From Desulfovibrio psychrotolerans (GTDB lineage Bacteria; Desulfobacterota; Desulfovibrionia; Desulfovibrionales; Desulfovibrionaceae), in NCBI RefSeq assembly GCF_013340305.1, contig NZ_BLVP01000007.1, positions 62,001 to 126,000 on the forward strand: a stretch of 64,000 bases of DNA, given 5' to 3'. How positions within the stretch are numbered: the first letter of the stretch is position 1; each line of letters begins with the position of its first letter. The notes under the pieces were generated by a model that saw nothing but the letters and a program-made list of their open reading frames with translations, searched no databases and was not told where the DNA came from. Made by a program: the position numbers and the translations under genes. This document shows, one piece after another, positions 31,742 to 40,891 of the stretch.

Positions 31742-32563
31742 ATGTCTATTTCCGCCGCAATGGTGAAAAGCCTGCGCGATAAGACCGGCGCAGGGATGAT
31801 GGACTGCAAGAAAGCTCTTGCAGAAAACAACGGTGACGAGGAAAAGGCCATCGACTGGCTCCGCCAGAAGGGTCTTTCCAAGGCTGCCAAGAAGGCCGGA
31901 CGCGCCACCACCGAAGGCCTTATCGGCTGTTTGGTGGAAGGCAAGGTCGGCGCACTTGCCGAATTCAAGTGCGAAACCGACTTCGTTGCCCGCAACGAAG
32001 CCTTCATCGCCCTGTCCCATAAGTTCGCCGCAGACGTGGCCGCCAACGGCGCAGAAGGCTTTGCCGACCGCGTTGCAGGCGATGTGACCGACTGCATCGC
32101 CACCCTGGGCGAAAACATGTCCGCAGGCCGCGCCGCCCGCGTTGAGCTGGCTGCCGACGGCATTATCGGCTCCTACGTGCACTCCAACGGCAAGATCGGC
32201 GTCCTGGTGGCCATAGAAGGTTCCGCCGATGCGGAACTGGCCAAGAACATTGCCATGCAGGTAGCTGCCACCAACCCCGTTTCTCTGGACGCCTCCAACA
32301 TTCCGGCCGATCTCATCGCCCGCGAACGCGAAATCCACCGTCAGAAGACGCTGGAAGAAGGCAAGCCGGAAAACATCGTGGACAAGATCGTGGACGGCCG
32401 TATGCAGAAGTTCTTCAAGGAAGTGACCCTGCTCGACCAGCCCTACATCCGCGACGACAAAATGGCCGTCAAGGATCTGCTCAAGGGCGGAGCCAAGATC
32501 GTCCAGTTCGTGCGTTTCGCCCTTGGCGAAGACGCAACCCCGGAAGCCGAAGAAGCCGAATAG
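31742..32563 (+). CDS. tsf: elongation factor Ts
   Basis: 273 residues. The N-terminal UBA-like region, MVKSLRDKTGAGMMDCKKAL, and the core motif FKCETDFVARNEAF are diagnostic. A full dimerisation and C-terminal region follows (DKIVDGRMQKFFKEVTLLDQPYI). EF-Ts reloads EF-Tu with GTP. It is second in the rpsB-tsf operon with a GGGAG ribosome site and is followed at once by a strong terminator. The acidic C-terminal tail ends EAEEAE. Confidence 0.97.
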   Translation: MSISAAMVKSLRDKTGAGMMDCKKALAENNGDEEKAIDWLRQKGLSKAAKKAGRATTEGLIGCLVEGKVGALAEFKCETDFVARNEAFIALSHKFAADVAANGAEGFADRVAGDVTDCIATLGENMSAGRAARVELAADGIIGSYVHSNGKIGVLVAIEGSADAELAKNIAMQVAATNPVSLDASNIPADLIAREREIHRQKTLEEGKPENIVDKIVDGRMQKFFKEVTLLDQPYIRDDKMAVKDLLKGGAKIVQFVRFALGEDATPEAEEAE

Positions 32564-32589
32564 CCTCTTCGCCGCATATGCATCACAAG

Positions 32590-32614
32590 GGGGGTCGCAA
32601 GACCCCCTTTTTTT
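32590..32614 (+). terminator. intrinsic terminator of rpsB-tsf
   Basis: GGGGGTC-GCAA-GACCCCC followed by seven T's, 27 bases after the tsf stop. Confidence 0.92.
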
Positions 32615-32774
32615 GGATACCATGCCCTGCGCCCGACACGGCAGGCCCCCATAGCAGCCCATTGCAGCCTTGACTTTCGGCCCCAAACGGCGCACACAAT
32701 CGCAACACCGACCATGCGCCCCCCGGCACCCGCGCCCCCGGCGGCGCACACACACGCAGACAGCGGAGCCAATA

Positions 32775-33956
32775 ATGCGTGACGCCTTTCTGGTCTTCGG
32801 ACAGCCCCTGATAGAGCAGGCAGAAATTGACGAAGTGGTAGACAGCCTGAACAAGGCATGGATAGGCACCGGCCCCAAGGTGCACCAGTTCGAAAAAGAT
32901 TTTGCCGCGTATAAGGGAGTGCCATACGCTGCTGCCGTAAACTCCTGCACCGCCGCGCTGCACCTTGCCTGCCTCACGCTGGAGTTTGCTCCCGGTGACG
33001 AGGTCATCACCACGGCCATGACTTTCTGCGCCTCGGTGAACTCCATCATCCATGCGGGCGGCACGCCGGTGCTGGCAGATGTGAACCCGCATACCCTGAA
33101 CATAGACCCCGCCGCCATAGAGGCCAGAATAACGCCCCGCACCCGCGCCATCATGGTCGTGCACTATGCGGGACGCAGCTGCGACATGGACCCCATCATG
33201 GACCTTGCCGCACGCCACGGCCTCACGGTCATAGAAGACTGCGCCCACGCCATAGAAACGGAATACAAGGGACGCACGGCAGGCACCATAGGCCACATAG
33301 GCTGCTTCAGCTTTTACGCCACCAAGAACATCGTCACCGGAGAAGGCGGCATGCTCATCTCCAGCGACAAGGCCGCCATGGACCGCTGCAAGATCATGGC
33401 CCTGCACGGCATGAGCGCAGACGCATGGGCCCGGTTCTCAGACGCAGGCTACAAGCACTATCAGGTGGTGGACCACGGCTTCAAATACAACATGATGGAT
33501 ATTCAGGCCGCGCTCGGCCTGCACCAGCTGCCCCGTATAGACCGCTACTGGAACCACCGTGCCGCCATCTGGCAGCGGTACATGCAGGCTTTTGCGGATC
33601 TGGGCATCGGCCTTCCCGCGCCGGTGGAAGAAAACACCGTGCATGCCTACCATCTGTACACCATCCGCGTTAACCGCGAGTGCTGCGGCGTGGAGCGTGA
33701 CCAGATGCTGGAAGCCCTGCGCGCCCGCAACATAGGCGTGGGCGTGCACTATCTGGCCATTCCCGAACACCCGTACTACCAGAAGCGTTTCGGCTGGCGC
33801 CCGGAAGAAACGCCTCACGCCACCGCCTATGGCCGCGAAACCATAAGCCTGCCCCTCTCCGCCAAACTGAGCGAACGGGACGTGGACGATGTTATCGAAG
33901 CCGTTCGCGAAATCTGCGGCGCATGCCCTGCGGCGCGCACCGGAGCCACGGCATGA
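32775..33956 (+). CDS. DegT/DnrJ/EryC1/StrS-family sugar aminotransferase
   Basis: 393 residues. PLP-dependent motifs include NSCTAALHLACL, GDEVITTAMTFCASVN, VIEDCAHAIETEYKGR (PLP-contact Asp) and the Schiff-base Lys in FSFYATKNIVTGEGG (about residue 184). The family aminates keto-sugars for surface polysaccharides. The start ATG at 32775 begins the conserved MRDAFLVFGQPLIE. It overlaps the glycosyltransferase by 4 bases, so the pair likely acts on a lipopolysaccharide or other glycan. No other glycan genes are nearby. Confidence 0.9.
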   Translation: MRDAFLVFGQPLIEQAEIDEVVDSLNKAWIGTGPKVHQFEKDFAAYKGVPYAAAVNSCTAALHLACLTLEFAPGDEVITTAMTFCASVNSIIHAGGTPVLADVNPHTLNIDPAAIEARITPRTRAIMVVHYAGRSCDMDPIMDLAARHGLTVIEDCAHAIETEYKGRTAGTIGHIGCFSFYATKNIVTGEGGMLISSDKAAMDRCKIMALHGMSADAWARFSDAGYKHYQVVDHGFKYNMMDIQAALGLHQLPRIDRYWNHRAAIWQRYMQAFADLGIGLPAPVEENTVHAYHLYTIRVNRECCGVERDQMLEALRARNIGVGVHYLAIPEHPYYQKRFGWRPEETPHATAYGRETISLPLSAKLSERDVDDVIEAVREICGACPAARTGATA

Positions 33957-34783
33957 AACCCTCGGTGACGGGACTGGTGCTCACCTACAACGGTGGTCGC
34001 CTGCTGGAAAAATGTCTCGCTTCCCTGTCCTTCTGCGACAAGGTGCTGGTGGTCGATTCCTTTTCCACAGACGACACGGTCGCCATTGCCACGGCAGCAG
34101 GCGCAACCGTGCTCCAACGTGCGTGGGAAGGGCCAGGTCCGCAGTTTCAGTTCGCCTTTTCCCAAATAGATACGGAATGGGTGGTAAGCCTTGATCAGGA
34201 TGAAATATGCACCCCGGCCCTGCGGGAGCGCATCCTGACCGCTTTTGCTGAACAGGAGACAGTTGCATCCCCTGCCGGACAGGATGCAGCCGCATCCCAG
34301 GCCAGACAGGGAACGCAGCCCCCCCTGGCCGGATACTATGTGCACAGGCGCAACTGGTATTTTGACCGCTTCATGCAGCATTCCGGCTGGTATCCGGACG
34401 CCCTGCTCCGTGTCTTCCGTCCCGCGCTCATGCAGGTGCAGGTAAGCGGCGCGCACTATTCCTTCCATCCCGCAGGCACCACGCAAACCCTTGCGGCAGA
34501 CATCCTGCACTACCCGTACGAAAGCTTTGCCCAGCATCTAGACAAGATCAATTCTTACGCCCAGCAGGGGGCGGATGACCTGCGCCGCAAAGGCAGAAAA
34601 GGCGGTGTGCTGCGGGGCATAGGCCACGGTGCCGTGCGCTTTGCCAAACTCTATTTTTTCCAGCGCGGCGTGCTGGACGGGCGCGCGGGTTTTATAAACG
34701 CGGCCCACGGGGCCTTTTACGCCTTTCTCAAATACGTGCGGGTGGAAGAAGGCTCGTGGGGCAAACCCTACGACCATCAATAA
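33953..34783 (+). CDS. family 2 glycosyltransferase (WaaE/KdtX-like)
   Basis: 276 residues. The GT-A fold is shown by [37 protein letters not shown] and the metal-binding acidic stretch [36 protein letters not shown] and LRVFRP are typical of WaaE/KdtX-like transferases acting on LPS core. Residues 103-123 ([16 protein letters not shown]) look like a low-complexity insertion. Coupled to the aminotransferase by ATGA; a terminator follows. Confidence 0.85.
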   Translation: MKPSVTGLVLTYNGGRLLEKCLASLSFCDKVLVVDSFSTDDTVAIATAAGATVLQRAWEGPGPQFQFAFSQIDTEWVVSLDQDEICTPALRERILTAFAEQETVASPAGQDAAASQARQGTQPPLAGYYVHRRNWYFDRFMQHSGWYPDALLRVFRPALMQVQVSGAHYSFHPAGTTQTLAADILHYPYESFAQHLDKINSYAQQGADDLRRKGRKGGVLRGIGHGAVRFAKLYFFQRGVLDGRAGFINAAHGAFYAFLKYVRVEEGSWGKPYDHQ

Positions 34784-34791
34784 TGTACACG

Positions 34792-34816
34792 TGGCGGCAA
34801 GACCGCCATATTTTTT
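34792..34816 (+). terminator. intrinsic terminator before pyrH
   Basis: TGGCGG (34792-34797), 5-base loop, CCGCCA (34803-34808), TA and T6. It lies directly after the glycosyltransferase stop and 38 bases before the pyrH ATG, so pyrH either has its own start point here or is reached by read-through. Confidence 0.8.
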
Positions 34817-34853
34817 GAGCATTCAGAGCAACGACAAAACCAGAGGTTCGGAC

Positions 34854-35570
34854 ATGAGCGAAAAGCGATTCCATCGCGTGCTGCTTAAACTCAGCGGCGA
34901 GGCCTTGGCTGGAGAAGAGAAATTCGGTATAGACCCTGTAACAGTGGCGAAGATATGCCGCGAAATCGCCGAAGTGGCAGACATGGGCATAGAAGTGGCC
35001 CTTGTCATCGGCGGCGGCAACATCTTCCGCGGATTAAGCTCCTCCGCCAAGGGCATGGACAGGTCCACGGCGGACTACATGGGCATGCTGGCCACGGTAC
35101 TGAACGCTCTTGCCGTGCAGGACCAGCTGGAAAAGCTGGGCCATCCCACCCGTGTGCTTTCCGCCATCACCATGCAGGAAGTCTGCGAGCCGTATATCCG
35201 CCGCCGCGCCGAACGCCATCTGGAAAAAGGCCGTATCGTCATCTGCGCAGCGGGAACGGGCAACCCCTATTTCACCACGGATACGGCAGCGGCACTGCGT
35301 GGCATGGAACTGAAGTGCGACGCCATTGTCAAAGCCACCAAGGTGAACGGCGTATACGATAAAGACCCCGTCAAGCATGCAGATGCGGTCATGTTCAAAC
35401 AGCTCACATTCATTGATGTGCTGCAAAAGAAGCTCGGCGTCATGGATAGCACCGCCATAACGCTGTGCATGGAAAACAACGTTCCCATTCTTGTCTGCAA
35501 CATGTATACGGGTGACATAAAGCGCATGATGCTGGGTGAGAATGTCGGCACCATCGTACAAGGAGAATAA
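34854..35570 (+). CDS. pyrH: UMP kinase
   Basis: 238 residues. The amino-acid-kinase fold shows [12 protein letters not shown] (phosphate loop), [30 protein letters not shown] and [19 protein letters not shown] (UMP site), then VYDKDPVKH. It makes UDP from UMP in pyrimidine nucleotide synthesis and is a hexamer under GTP/UTP control in many bacteria. It is 5 bases before frr, the usual pyrH-frr pairing. Confidence 0.96.
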   Translation: MSEKRFHRVLLKLSGEALAGEEKFGIDPVTVAKICREIAEVADMGIEVALVIGGGNIFRGLSSSAKGMDRSTADYMGMLATVLNALAVQDQLEKLGHPTRVLSAITMQEVCEPYIRRRAERHLEKGRIVICAAGTGNPYFTTDTAAALRGMELKCDAIVKATKVNGVYDKDPVKHADAVMFKQLTFIDVLQKKLGVMDSTAITLCMENNVPILVCNMYTGDIKRMMLGENVGTIVQGE

Positions 35571-35575
35571 CCCCC

Positions 35576-36130
35576 ATGGATGAGATTCTGCTCGAAGCCG
35601 AAGAAAGAATGGAAAAGGCCATCACCGCTCTTGAACGGGAGTTCGGTAAGCTGCGCACCGGACGCGCGCACACATCTCTTGTGGACAATATTCTTGTGGA
35701 CTACCACGGCACCCCCACGCCCATTAAGCAGTTGGCCTCGGTAGCCATCCCGGACAGCCGCAGCATCACCATTCAGCCGTGGGACAAAAGCGCTTTCGGA
35801 TCCGTGGAAAAGGCCATCATCAATTCCAACCTCGGCCTCAATCCCATGAACGACGGCCGCCTTATCCGCATTAATATCCCCATGCTCACCGAGGAACGCC
35901 GCAAGGAACTGGTGAAGATGGCCAAGAAATACGTGGAAGAAGCCAAGGTGGCGGTGCGCAACGTGCGCCGCGATGCCAACGAGCAGATAAAAAAGCTGGA
36001 AAAATCCAAGGATATTACCGAGGACGAATCCCGCAACGGTCAGGATGAAGTGCAGAAACTCACCGATGCCTATGTGGCTAAATCGGACGAGCGCGGCGCG
36101 GCCAAAGAAGCCGAGATCATGGCTATTTAG
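35576..36130 (+). CDS. frr: ribosome recycling factor
   Basis: 184 residues, typical length. Conserved segments are [26 protein letters not shown] (split over residues 23-48), [30 protein letters not shown] and the C-terminal [11 protein letters not shown] helix. With EF-G it splits post-termination ribosomes. It follows pyrH in one operon, with an AAGGAG ribosome site, and a terminator lies 33 bases beyond it. Confidence 0.97.
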   Translation: MDEILLEAEERMEKAITALEREFGKLRTGRAHTSLVDNILVDYHGTPTPIKQLASVAIPDSRSITIQPWDKSAFGSVEKAIINSNLGLNPMNDGRLIRINIPMLTEERRKELVKMAKKYVEEAKVAVRNVRRDANEQIKKLEKSKDITEDESRNGQDEVQKLTDAYVAKSDERGAAKEAEIMAI

Positions 36131-36162
36131 CCTGTCAGTTCCGCAACCTGCCCCACGCATTC

Positions 36163-36191
36163 AAGGCCCCGCCTCTTTCAGGCGGGGCCTT
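36163..36191 (+). terminator. terminator hairpin of pyrH-frr
   Basis: AAGGCCCCGCC-TCTTTCA-GGCGGGGCCTT, an 11-bp perfect stem followed by CATGTTTTC. The T-run is short and displaced. Confidence 0.8.
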
Positions 36192-36358
36192 CATGTTTTC
36201 CCGTCAACCGCGAAAATTCTTGGGCCTGCGCACTTTGGTGCTGTTCCTCATTCCGCAACTATGGTAACTCAAACAATCAGTATCATGCGTACAGCGCGCC
36301 CGGCGTTCGGCGGGCAGGGCGGCGTTTCCCGCAAACCCTCAAAGGCAGGTAGCACAGC

Positions 36359-36919
36359 ATGGAATCGCAAGCACTTTACAAGACCATTTACAAGATCGCC
36401 AAAGTCGTCAACGCATCGCTGGAACCCAAAGAGGTTCTCGGGCAGATCGTGGAGCAGGTGGCCAAGGCCATGAGTGCCAAGGGCTGCTTTATCCGCCTGC
36501 TGGACAGAACAGGCACCATCCTCAAGCCGGACGCGTACTTCGGCCTGAGTGACCGCTACGCGCAGAAGGGACCTGTAGAGGTCTCCAAAAGCAAAATCGA
36601 TCAGGAAGTGCTGCAGGGCAACCCCATCTACATAGAAGACGTACGCACCGACTCCCGCTTTCAGTACCCGCAGCAGGCATCCGAAGAGGGTATCATCTCG
36701 CTCGTGGTCGTCCCCCTTATCGGCAGGGGCAACAAGGTCATCGGCGTACTGCGCGTCTATTCCGCAGAAAACCGCCGCTTTACAGAAGACGAACTGGAAT
36801 TCGTAAGCTGCATCGCCAACCTGTGCGGCATCGCGCTGGAAAACGCGCGCATGTACCATGCCCTCAAGCGCACAAGGGAGCTGGCGGACGCATACGTCTA
36901 TCAGGTCTTCGAAGACTGA
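36359..36919 (+). CDS. GAF-domain protein
   Basis: 186 residues, nearly all one GAF domain: [84 protein letters not shown] and the final [12 protein letters not shown] helix. GAF domains bind small ligands such as cyclic nucleotides, or sense redox state. There is no kinase, cyclase or HTH domain attached, so it must act through a partner. It is 80 bases upstream of gapA in the same orientation, which hints at a link to glycolytic control, unproven. Confidence 0.85.
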   Translation: MESQALYKTIYKIAKVVNASLEPKEVLGQIVEQVAKAMSAKGCFIRLLDRTGTILKPDAYFGLSDRYAQKGPVEVSKSKIDQEVLQGNPIYIEDVRTDSRFQYPQQASEEGIISLVVVPLIGRGNKVIGVLRVYSAENRRFTEDELEFVSCIANLCGIALENARMYHALKRTRELADAYVYQVFED

Positions 36920-36999
36920 TGCGCCTCCCAGGCACATCCCACATCCCGTTCTTCCCAACACAGCATCACCCCGCGCAGAACGCGCGACCGGAGGATACC

Positions 37000-38019
37000 A
37001 TGAGCAAAATTCGGGTAGGCATAAACGGCTTCGGCCGCATAGGACGTCAGGTCCTCAAGTCCATCTGGAAATACCACCGCGACACCATAGAGGTGGTCGC
37101 CATAAACGACCTGTTCGATATCGCCACCAACGCACATCTTCTGGCACACGACACCAGCTACGGTGCCTTTGAGCCAAAGGTCACGGTAGAAGGCGATACC
37201 ATCCATGTGGGAAATGATTTCACCGTCAAAAACTTCGCGGAGCGCGATCCCAAGCTCATTCCGTGGGGAGCCATGAAGGTGGATGTGGTGGTGGAGTGCA
37301 CGGGCATCTTCCGCACCGGTCCCAAGGCTGCCATGCACATTGAGGCAGGCGCCAAAAAGGTCATCATCTCCGCCCCCGCCAAAGAAGAGGATATCACCAT
37401 CGTCATGGGCGTAAACGATGGCGACTACGACCCCGCACGGCACCATATCATTTCCAACGCCTCCTGCACCACAAACTGCCTTGCCCCCGTGGTCAAGGTG
37501 GTGCATGAACGCTACGGCATAAAGAAAGGCGTTATGACCACCATCCACGCCTACACCAACGACCAGCGCATCCTGGACCTGCCCCACTCCGATCTGCGCC
37601 GCGCCCGCGCCGCCGCCTGCAACATGATTCCCACGTCTACAGGCGCGGCCAAGGCCGTTGCGCTGGTCATTCCGGAAATGAAGGGCAAATTCTCGGGCTA
37701 CTCCGTGCGCGTGCCCACCCCCACCGTCTCGCTGGTGGACTTTGTCTGCGAACTGGAGCAGGAAACCACCACCGAAGACCTGCGCGCCCTGCTCAAGGCA
37801 GCAGCGGAAGGCCCCCTCAAGGGCATTCTGGGCTATTCCGAGCAGCCGCTGGTATCCTCCGACTTCATCGGTGATCCCCGCTCCTCCATCGTGGAGGCGG
37901 ATTTCACCATGGTGCAGTCCGGCAACATGGCCAAAATCTACTCATGGTATGACAATGAATGGGGCTATTCCTGCCGCGTGGGCGACCTTGTGGCTCTCAT
38001 GGCGCAGAAGGGCCTGTAA
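37000..38019 (+). CDS. gap: glyceraldehyde-3-phosphate dehydrogenase, type I
   Basis: 339 residues. N-terminal [15 protein letters not shown] binds NAD; AINDLFD after beta-2 has an Asp, favouring NAD. The catalytic Cys lies in [13 protein letters not shown] (about residue 154), the His in [13 protein letters not shown], and [16 protein letters not shown] closes the protein. It converts glyceraldehyde-3-phosphate to 1,3-bisphosphoglycerate. The ATG at 37000 follows a GGAGGA site. Confidence 0.96.
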   Translation: MSKIRVGINGFGRIGRQVLKSIWKYHRDTIEVVAINDLFDIATNAHLLAHDTSYGAFEPKVTVEGDTIHVGNDFTVKNFAERDPKLIPWGAMKVDVVVECTGIFRTGPKAAMHIEAGAKKVIISAPAKEEDITIVMGVNDGDYDPARHHIISNASCTTNCLAPVVKVVHERYGIKKGVMTTIHAYTNDQRILDLPHSDLRRARAAACNMIPTSTGAAKAVALVIPEMKGKFSGYSVRVPTPTVSLVDFVCELEQETTTEDLRALLKAAAEGPLKGILGYSEQPLVSSDFIGDPRSSIVEADFTMVQSGNMAKIYSWYDNEWGYSCRVGDLVALMAQKGL

Positions 38020-38159
38020 CAGTTTTTCCGGCATACGCCCGTTATGGCCCGGCATCCGTTCCTGCAACGGTGCCGGGCTTTCCGCATGGTTTCGCCTGTT
38101 GCAACAGCGGTCTCTGCGCACACTGGACGCGCGCGTTGTTTGCGGCTACACACCATTTC

Positions 38160-38597
38160 ATGAACACATCCGTCCATACCGAACTGATTGAGTTTGTGGA
38201 ACAGCATATTGCCTTCCACCGCTTTCTGGGTGTGAAGGTGCTGGACGCCCGCCCCGGCTTTGCCAAGGTCTGCCTCCCCTTCCGCGAGGAATTCAAGGGC
38301 AACGAGGTCCGCGGCGTGGTCCACGGGGGCGTCACCGCCGTGCTGGTGGATATCTGCGGCGCAGTAGCCCTGTGGACGCACTTTGGCCCTGCGGACAAAA
38401 CGTCTACCATAGACATGCGCGTGGATTACCAGCGCCCTGCCCCGTTCGAAGACATGGTGGCAGAAGGAGACGTGCGCATGCTCGGCAACCGCATAGCCAA
38501 CGTGCATATCCGCGTCTATGCCGCCTCCATGCCCGATACGCTGGTAGCGGAAGGGCGCGCCGTCTACTATGTCAAACGCGAAGGCATGCCCAGTTGA
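38160..38597 (+). CDS. PaaI-type hot-dog thioesterase
   Basis: 145 residues. The hot-dog signature EFKGNEVRGVVHGGVTAVLVDICGAVAL includes the HGG(V/A)xxxLxD motif (about 57-68), followed by TSTIDMRVDYQRPAP. PaaI-like enzymes hydrolyse aryl- or acyl-CoA. The nearest ATG with family-like N-terminus is 38160; the upstream frame overlaps the gap 3' end and is ignored. No recognisable operon partner. Confidence 0.83.
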   Translation: MNTSVHTELIEFVEQHIAFHRFLGVKVLDARPGFAKVCLPFREEFKGNEVRGVVHGGVTAVLVDICGAVALWTHFGPADKTSTIDMRVDYQRPAPFEDMVAEGDVRMLGNRIANVHIRVYAASMPDTLVAEGRAVYYVKREGMPS

Positions 38598-38693
38598 CCG
38601 TGCTGCCGCACCCTTGACGCAGGCACCCTTCCGGCCTAAAAAACAACCAGTCCATACGTTTCGGCAACCCCAACAGGAAAGGGACGAATGAAA

Positions 38694-38885
38694 AATTCCC
38701 GCTAAAACACCTGATTGAACAGTGTTTTGCGCCGTGATGAAGACAAGGCTCTGCCTTGGCACTTCTCCGGCTTGCGGGAATTTCGCTTTTCCGGTTCCGG
38801 GCTGTCCCCCCATTGCCCCTCTTTGAAGGGCATCGTGCCGTGCATGCAGGGACTGCGGAAAGCTATCTTCCGGCAGTCCTTTTTT
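38694..38885 (+). promoter_or_regulatory. leader region with attenuator upstream of the ABC-F gene
   Basis: Within this stretch a 9-bp perfect complement (AATTCCCGC 38694-38702, GCGGGAATT 38774-38782) encloses the start of a short ORF. An intrinsic terminator follows at 38850-38885 (GGACTGC-GGAA, 7-base loop, TTCC-G-GCAGTCC, one bulge, then T6). GTCCC at 38804-38808 could pair with GGGAC of the terminator arm as part of a rival structure. ABC-F resistance genes elsewhere are controlled by ribosome-mediated attenuation of this type. Confidence 0.6.
38737..38826 (+). CDS. candidate leader peptide of the ABC-F attenuator
   Basis: A 29-residue ORF, MKTRLCLGTSPACGNFAFP (residues 1-19) followed by VPGCPPIAPL and TGA, ending 24 bases before the terminator. 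It is Pro/Cys-rich with a PP near the end (CPPIAP), a context in which antibiotic-stalled ribosomes often arrest. No clear ribosome site is seen. The role is inferred from position. Confidence 0.35.
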   Translation: MKTRLCLGTSPACGNFAFPVPGCPPIAPL

Positions 38886-38933
38886 CATGCGCTCACCGCG
38901 CCGCCGGTGTGCAGGACATTCGGGAGGCACCGT

Positions 38934-40442
38934 ATGGCCCTTATCAACGTTTCACACCTCACCTTCGCCTATGACAACGGGCAAACCATTTTCAACAATG
39001 TTTCCCTGCAACTGGATACCAACTGGAAACTGGGCCTCATAGGGCGCAACGGACGGGGCAAGACCACCTTCCTCAAGCTTCTGTGCGGGACCTACCCGTT
39101 CCGGGGGTCCATACACACTCCGGTTGCCATGCAGTATTTTCCCTTCGCGATGCCCGACCCGGCAATGACAGGGAAGGAGATTGCCCGCGCCATATGCGCC
39201 GGCCCGGAAGACTGGCGTCTTGAGCGAGAAGCTTCACTGCTTGCTCTTGCTCCTGAAACTCTCAGTCGACCATACGCCACCCTCAGCGGAGGCGAAGCCA
39301 CCAAGCTGCTGCTCGCCATACTGTTTCTGAATGAGCACAGCTTCCCGCTCATCGATGAACCGACCAATCATCTGGATAGCAAGGCCCGCGCCACGGTTGC
39401 CACCTACCTGAAGGCTAAGAAAGGATTCATCCTCGTCTCCCACGACCGCGCCCTGCTCGACAGCTGCACAGACCATGTTCTGTCCATCAACCGAACCGAT
39501 ATTGAGTTGCACCGCGGTAACTTCAGTTCATGGCAGGATAACCGCCAAAGACGGGACCGGCAGGAATTTGCGGAAAACCAAAGACTGGAAAAGGAGATTG
39601 CCCGCCTGGAGCAAAGCGCCAGACGGAGCACGGAATGGTCGCACAGGGCAGAGAAAGGGAAATATACCTCCGGACACGTAGACCGGTTTCTGGATCGCGG
39701 TTTCATAGGCCACAAGGCTGCCAAGATGATGCAGCGGGCCAAATCGGTTGAATCCAGACACACAAAGGCTGCCCAGGATAAAGCAGAACTCCTGCACAAT
39801 CTGGAACACGATGCCCCCCTTGCCATGCGTCCGCTTACCTTCCACAGCAAACGGCTAGTCGAATGCAGGGAACTCTGCGCAGGGTATGGGAACACCTCCG
39901 TGCTGCGAAACATATCCTTCAGTGTCATGAGTGGAGACAGGCTGGCCCTTTGCGGCAGTAACGGCAGCGGCAAAACCACGCTCCTGTCTCTGCTCACAGG
40001 AAAAGGTTCCCCCGGTAGCGGCGTGCTGCATCTGCCCAAAGGACTCCGCGTTTCCTATGTTCCGCAGAACACCTCGTTTCTGAAGGGTAGCCTGAAGCAA
40101 CTTTCTCAGGAACGTGGCATTGAAGAAAGCCTGCTCCGGGCTGTTCTGCATCGGCTCGGATTCGAACGCAGGCACTTCGAGACAGACATGGGCGGCTACA
40201 GTGCCGGACAGAAGAAAAAAGTCCTTCTTGCCGCAAGCCTCTGTGAAGAAGCGCACCTGTACGTCTGGGACGAACCCCTGAACTATGTGGACGTGCTTTC
40301 CCGCATGCAGATTGAAAATCTGATTCTGCACTACAGGCCGAGCATGATTCTGGTTGAGCATGACCGCATGTTTCTGGAGCGTGTTGCAACAGGAATTCTG
40401 GATCTGGATACGGCCTGTTCCGTTGCCCTTACACTTCCCTAA
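38934..40442 (+). CDS. Lsa-type ABC-F ribosome protection protein
   Basis: 502 residues, two ABC domains and no membrane segments. Domain 1: LIGRNGRGKTTFLKLL, the LSGGEATKLLLAILF signature and PLIDEPTNHLD. A linker of about 100 charged residues follows, then domain 2: LCGSNGSGKTTLLSLL, the degenerate signature GGYSAGQKKKVLLAASL and LYVWDEPLNYVDVLSRMQIE. The start (ALINVSHLTFAYDNG), the MQYFPF segment and the domain-2 wording are as I recall in Lsa proteins, which protect ribosomes from lincosamides, streptogramin A and pleuromutilins. Substrate range is inferred. More A/T-ending codons than neighbours and no operon partner suggest acquisition by transfer. Confidence 0.85.
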   Translation: MALINVSHLTFAYDNGQTIFNNVSLQLDTNWKLGLIGRNGRGKTTFLKLLCGTYPFRGSIHTPVAMQYFPFAMPDPAMTGKEIARAICAGPEDWRLEREASLLALAPETLSRPYATLSGGEATKLLLAILFLNEHSFPLIDEPTNHLDSKARATVATYLKAKKGFILVSHDRALLDSCTDHVLSINRTDIELHRGNFSSWQDNRQRRDRQEFAENQRLEKEIARLEQSARRSTEWSHRAEKGKYTSGHVDRFLDRGFIGHKAAKMMQRAKSVESRHTKAAQDKAELLHNLEHDAPLAMRPLTFHSKRLVECRELCAGYGNTSVLRNISFSVMSGDRLALCGSNGSGKTTLLSLLTGKGSPGSGVLHLPKGLRVSYVPQNTSFLKGSLKQLSQERGIEESLLRAVLHRLGFERRHFETDMGGYSAGQKKKVLLAASLCEEAHLYVWDEPLNYVDVLSRMQIENLILHYRPSMILVEHDRMFLERVATGILDLDTACSVALTLP

Positions 40443-40452
40443 AAAGCACTGA

Positions 40453-40483
40453 AAAAGGCCGCCCCCCTGTGGAGCGGCCTTTT
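40453..40483 (+). terminator. terminator after the ABC-F gene
   Basis: AAAAGGCCGC (40453-40462) pairs with GCGGCCTTTT (40474-40483); the T's of the second arm serve as the U-run. Confidence 0.82.
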
Positions 40484-40799
40484 AAAGGACTGTGAGCAGG
40501 TCAGGAGAGGCGTAATTTCCGGGCCTGTTCACAGGGTCTACCTGATATGTCATCATACGCCGCTGCACCGCCGTGGGCGGGCGCGACCCCCTCCGGCTTT
40601 CCGTTCCCCTGCGGCCATAGCGGATATTGTCGCCATTGCAGGAGAGTGCCGGACAAATACACTGCTGAGCGGGCTGCTGAATAACAGGGCAGCCGTCCAC
40701 AGCGTCCGAAGTGACGTTCAAACCAAATCCGTTTCGGCGTTCGCAATGCTGCCTGCACGGTTTTGCGATACGACAGGCAAGCTCCCTGCCGTTATGCAA
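40482..40799 (-). CDS. doubtful small ORF in the ABC-F / ftsZ gap
   Basis: A leftward frame of 105 residues starts at TTG with a GGAG too close to it, and ends inside the ABC-F terminator. It has several Cys (CICPALSC) but no recognisable domain. It occupies most of the roughly 400-base gap 40484-40891, which otherwise shows only a hairpin near ftsZ. It could be a remnant brought in with the ABC-F gene or simply chance. Confidence 0.25.
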   Translation of the reverse strand: MHNGRELACRIAKPCRQHCERRNGFGLNVTSDAVDGCPVIQQPAQQCICPALSCNGDNIRYGRRGTESRRGSRPPTAVQRRMMTYQVDPVNRPGNYASPDLLTVL

Positions 40800-40846
40800 T
40801 ACTCCAAACGCTCAAAATCACGACCTCACAGGCTCACGAATCCTTC

Positions 40847-40871
40847 TTTTCCGTTCACACGGAACGGAAAA
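40847..40871. terminator. hairpin downstream of ftsZ
   Basis: TTTTCCGTTC-ACACG-GAACGGAAAA, a perfect 10-bp stem 21 bases beyond the ftsZ stop. There is no T-run in the leftward direction, so it may stabilise the 3' end more than terminate. Confidence 0.5.
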
Positions 40872-40891
40872 CGAAACCTCGTGCCTGAGGA

